Position numbers and translations under genes: made by a program
Assembly (NCBI GenBank): GCA_050247235.1
Contig: JBFWUN010000003.1
Coordinates: 62,001-126,000 of the forward strand
From: CAIKBL01 sp050247235
GTDB taxonomy: Bacteria; Pseudomonadota; Gammaproteobacteria; Ga0077536
Direction: 5' to 3'
DNA: 64,000 nucleotides
Shown here: piece by piece, positions 62,368-64,000 of the stretch
How positions within the stretch are numbered: position 1 is the stretch's first letter
How the letters are laid out: every line of letters starts with the position of its first letter
Notes under the pieces: generated by a model
What the model was told of the DNA's origin: nothing
The model's input: the letters and a program-made list of their open reading frames with translations, nothing else
The model's database searches: none

Positions 62368-62445
62368 GGTAATCGGGGACAGACCAGGTAATCGGGGACA
62401 GACCACGGTTTCGCGTCAGCGAAACCGTGGTCTGTCCCCGATTAC
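62368..62445. repeat. Hairpin and direct repeat with GGGGAC head (copy 3)
   Basis: A 19-bp unit, GGTAATCGGGGACAGACCA, occurs twice in tandem (62368-62386, 62387-62405). From 62388 a perfect 27-bp stem with the 4-nt loop GTCA forms with 62419-62445. It lies between two convergent genes and would form a very stable hairpin in either transcript, so it may also terminate them. It shares GGGGAC/GTCCCC with the elements at 16371 and 57988. Confidence 0.85.
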
Positions 62446-62470
62446 CCGATTACCGATTAGCAGTGACGCG

Positions 62471-63346
62471 CTATCCGGCAACCCGTCGGCCGTAGCGCGC
62501 ACCGCAGAACGCCAGCGCACCGCTCAGCAACCACAGGGACGCCGGCAGCGGCACCGGCTGCGTGAGAATGGGGGCCGTGAGGAACGTCGAGGCGCCCGGG
62601 GCGCCGAGCGCCGTCAACGTGTACCCGGCGGGCAGGAAGAAATTGAACAGCGATGTCTGACTGGCATCCACCGAGATCCCGTTGGCGCCCACGGTCAGGC
62701 CGTTCAAGTGGGCGTTGGCGGAGAGACTGACGGTGACCCGCAGCGTGTGCCCCAGGTAGGGTTGCGCGTCGAACCCCAGGTTGCCGCCAACGTGTGTTGT
62801 ATCGATCTCGACGAGATCAGAGGCGGTCGCTCCCGGACCGAACACGGTCCGGTTGTACGTCCAGCCCGGGCTGCCCGTGGACGTGGCGGCACTGGCTTCG
62901 AGCAGCAATGTCGGACCTGAGACATTCTCGATCTTGAACCTTCCCCCCAGGTTCGCGTCACAGATCGTGCAATCCTTCGAAATGGACCCGCCGACGCTGA
63001 ACCCGAAACCCACGGGCAGCGACGAAGTAGTGGCCGGGCCGGTGATGCGCACGTCCTGGATGATTTCCGCGCCGAAGAATGCCCCGCCGATGGCGTCCAC
63101 GCGTCCGGCGGAGCCGTGCATGGAGCCCCCCGGCAGGCTCACGGACGCCGCGGCCGTGGTGAAGCCGTTGGTGAATGCCGCGGAAAGCTCCGTGGGACCG
63201 GAGAGCGTGCAGACCGCGCCATCGCCGGGGCCCACCGGGATCCCGGCGCTGACCTGGCAACTGCTGATGGCGCGGACGTCAGGTGCAACTGACAGCGCGA
63301 CGATGAAGAGAGACAGCGCCCCGATTGAACGAAGTGTCCGGTCCAT
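62471..63346 (-). CDS. PEP-CTERM sorting-signal surface protein
   Basis: This 291-residue protein starts at ATG 63346 (GGAGG 5 bp upstream). It has a signal peptide (about residues 1-26, ending PDVRA) and a beta-rich domain with a pair of nearby cysteines (SKDCTICDANLGG). The C-terminal VPLPASLWLLSGALAFCGAR with basic end GRRVAG is a clear PEP-CTERM signal. The domain is not recognised. It would be exported and processed by an exosortase. Confidence 0.88.
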   Translation of the reverse strand: MDRTLRSIGALSLFIVALSVAPDVRAISSCQVSAGIPVGPGDGAVCTLSGPTELSAAFTNGFTTAAASVSLPGGSMHGSAGRVDAIGGAFFGAEIIQDVRITGPATTSSLPVGFGFSVGGSISKDCTICDANLGGRFKIENVSGPTLLLEASAATSTGSPGWTYNRTVFGPGATASDLVEIDTTHVGGNLGFDAQPYLGHTLRVTVSLSANAHLNGLTVGANGISVDASQTSLFNFFLPAGYTLTALGAPGASTFLTAPILTQPVPLPASLWLLSGALAFCGARYGRRVAG

Positions 63347-63494
63347 AGCCACCTCCACTGCAGGATTGAAGCGAGTACCCGGATCTCAAGTTAACACTGC
63401 GACACAGGGCAGCGAACCCTCACCATCAGATCATTCCGGTAATTCTTCGCACCTGCGGATGCGTGGAAGCAGCACGGGGCCGCCCAAGGCAACG

Positions 63495-64000
63495 CTAGAA
63501 CGAGGTTCCGAAACCGAGACTCAAGGCATCCACGGCGGACCATGCCTTGACCGGCACGCCGAAGAACGCGGTATGACTGTCCTGCGTGGTCCCGCCGAAG
63601 GCATGCAGGTACGCCACTGAAAGCTCGCTGCCCCCGGCCAGGCGGTAGCTCGCTCCCACCGTGAAGTCGTCGCGCTGGGTGCCGGGCGCAATCGGTGACA
63701 GCAGTGCCACGCGTCCAGGCGCGACTTCCGACCCGTGATCCCAGCCGGCCCGCAGGGTGATTCGATCGTCCACCACGTAAATGGCGCCCACTTTGAAGAT
63801 CGACTGATTCTTCCAGCCGAATCCAATCCCCGCTGCGCCGCCGAGCAGGCGCGCCGGCGCAATGTTGCCGGCCAGCTCCGCGGCAGAAGGTCCCGGATTC
63901 CCGATCGTGCCGATCTCCGCGAACAGGATGCGCTGGAAATCGAAGCCGATCGTCAGGGTCGGCGACGCATTCCACGCGAACCCGACGGCGTATTGCGCCG
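63495..64000 (-). CDS. FadL/OmpP1-type outer-membrane porin, C-terminal part (5' end outside window)
   Basis: The frame is open to the right edge, so the N-terminal part lies beyond it. About 168 residues are seen: AVGFAWNASPTLTIGFDFQR, FGWKNQSIFKVGAIYVVDD, LRAGWDHGSEVAPGR, FTVGASYRLAGGSELSVAYL and the ending ALSLGFGTSF with a C-terminal Phe. Alternating beta-strands and the final Phe are typical of the FadL family, which takes up fatty acids and hydrophobic aromatics. This suits an organism with the catabolic genes seen here. Confidence 0.9.
   Translation of the reverse strand, partial: AQYAVGFAWNASPTLTIGFDFQRILFAEIGTIGNPGPSAAELAGNIAPARLLGGAAGIGFGWKNQSIFKVGAIYVVDDRITLRAGWDHGSEVAPGRVALLSPIAPGTQRDDFTVGASYRLAGGSELSVAYLHAFGGTTQDSHTAFFGVPVKAWSAVDALSLGFGTSF

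Overview
The window is high-GC DNA with dense, often overlapping genes. It looks like a Gram-negative proteobacterium, most likely a gammaproteobacterium or close relative. The main reasons are a FadL-type outer-membrane porin at the right edge, several secreted proteins with PEP-CTERM (exosortase) C-terminal signals, an S-adenosylhomocysteine riboswitch in front of ahcY, and AlgI/DltB-type envelope acylation genes. The genus cannot be read from the sequence. No rRNA, tRNA, CRISPR array or intact insertion sequence was seen.

Region 1 (1-14.3 kb) is a surface-polysaccharide locus, visibly poorer in GC than the rest and probably acquired. It has four glycosyltransferases (two at each end). Between them lies a translationally coupled cassette: an MBOAT O-acyltransferase, a 45-residue membrane microprotein ending in a DltX-like F-x-Y-x-x-[FY] motif, a class II aaRS-like amino acid:[carrier protein] ligase, an SGNH/DltD-like membrane-anchored protein and an acyl carrier protein. 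Together these make a complete Dlt-like aminoacylation machine in which DltA is replaced by an aminoacyl-tRNA-synthetase paralogue. This is the most novel system in the window. A sulfotransferase, a membrane-anchored dimethylformamidase-like protein and a HisH/HisF/WbpG-type amidotransferase trio follow. The inferred polymer may therefore carry aminoacyl, sulfate and acetamidino groups. An AsnB-type amidotransferase (14.4-16.3 kb) lies just beyond the composition boundary.

Region 2 (16.3-30 kb) contains a GDSL esterase with a PEP-CTERM signal behind a near-consensus sigma-54 promoter and two GTCAA-N5-TTGAC dyads. It also contains an MscS channel, a PhyH dioxygenase, arrays of REP-like repeats, a three-subunit molybdenum hydroxylase with a MoaD-like protein, an enoyl-CoA hydratase, a fatty-acid desaturase, an acyl-CoA dehydrogenase and a 2OG-Fe(II) oxygenase.

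Region 3 (30-46.7 kb) is a catabolic region with nitroreductases, a luciferase-like monooxygenase, CaiB CoA-transferase, enoyl-CoA hydratase, SMP-30-like lactonase, acyl-CoA ligase, a DUF6285/APH-kinase pair, an HSL-type esterase, a VOC protein, cytochrome P450, an AraC regulator and two SDRs. The set fits CoA-dependent breakdown of a hydrophobic terpenoid-, steroid- or aromatic-like compound; the substrate is not identifiable.

Region 4 (46.7-64 kb) is mixed: an RRM RNA-binding protein, a zinc-independent MDR reductase, two hydrolases, RecQ, another 2OG oxygenase and an LLM enzyme, three PEP-CTERM proteins, the SAH riboswitch with ahcY, an aldehyde dehydrogenase/ThDP-enzyme operon divergent from a two-domain cyclic-nucleotide-binding protein, and the 3' end of a fadL-like gene. 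Three palindromic elements sharing a GGGGAC/GTCCCC head (16.4, 58.0 and 62.4 kb) look like one family of REP-type elements.
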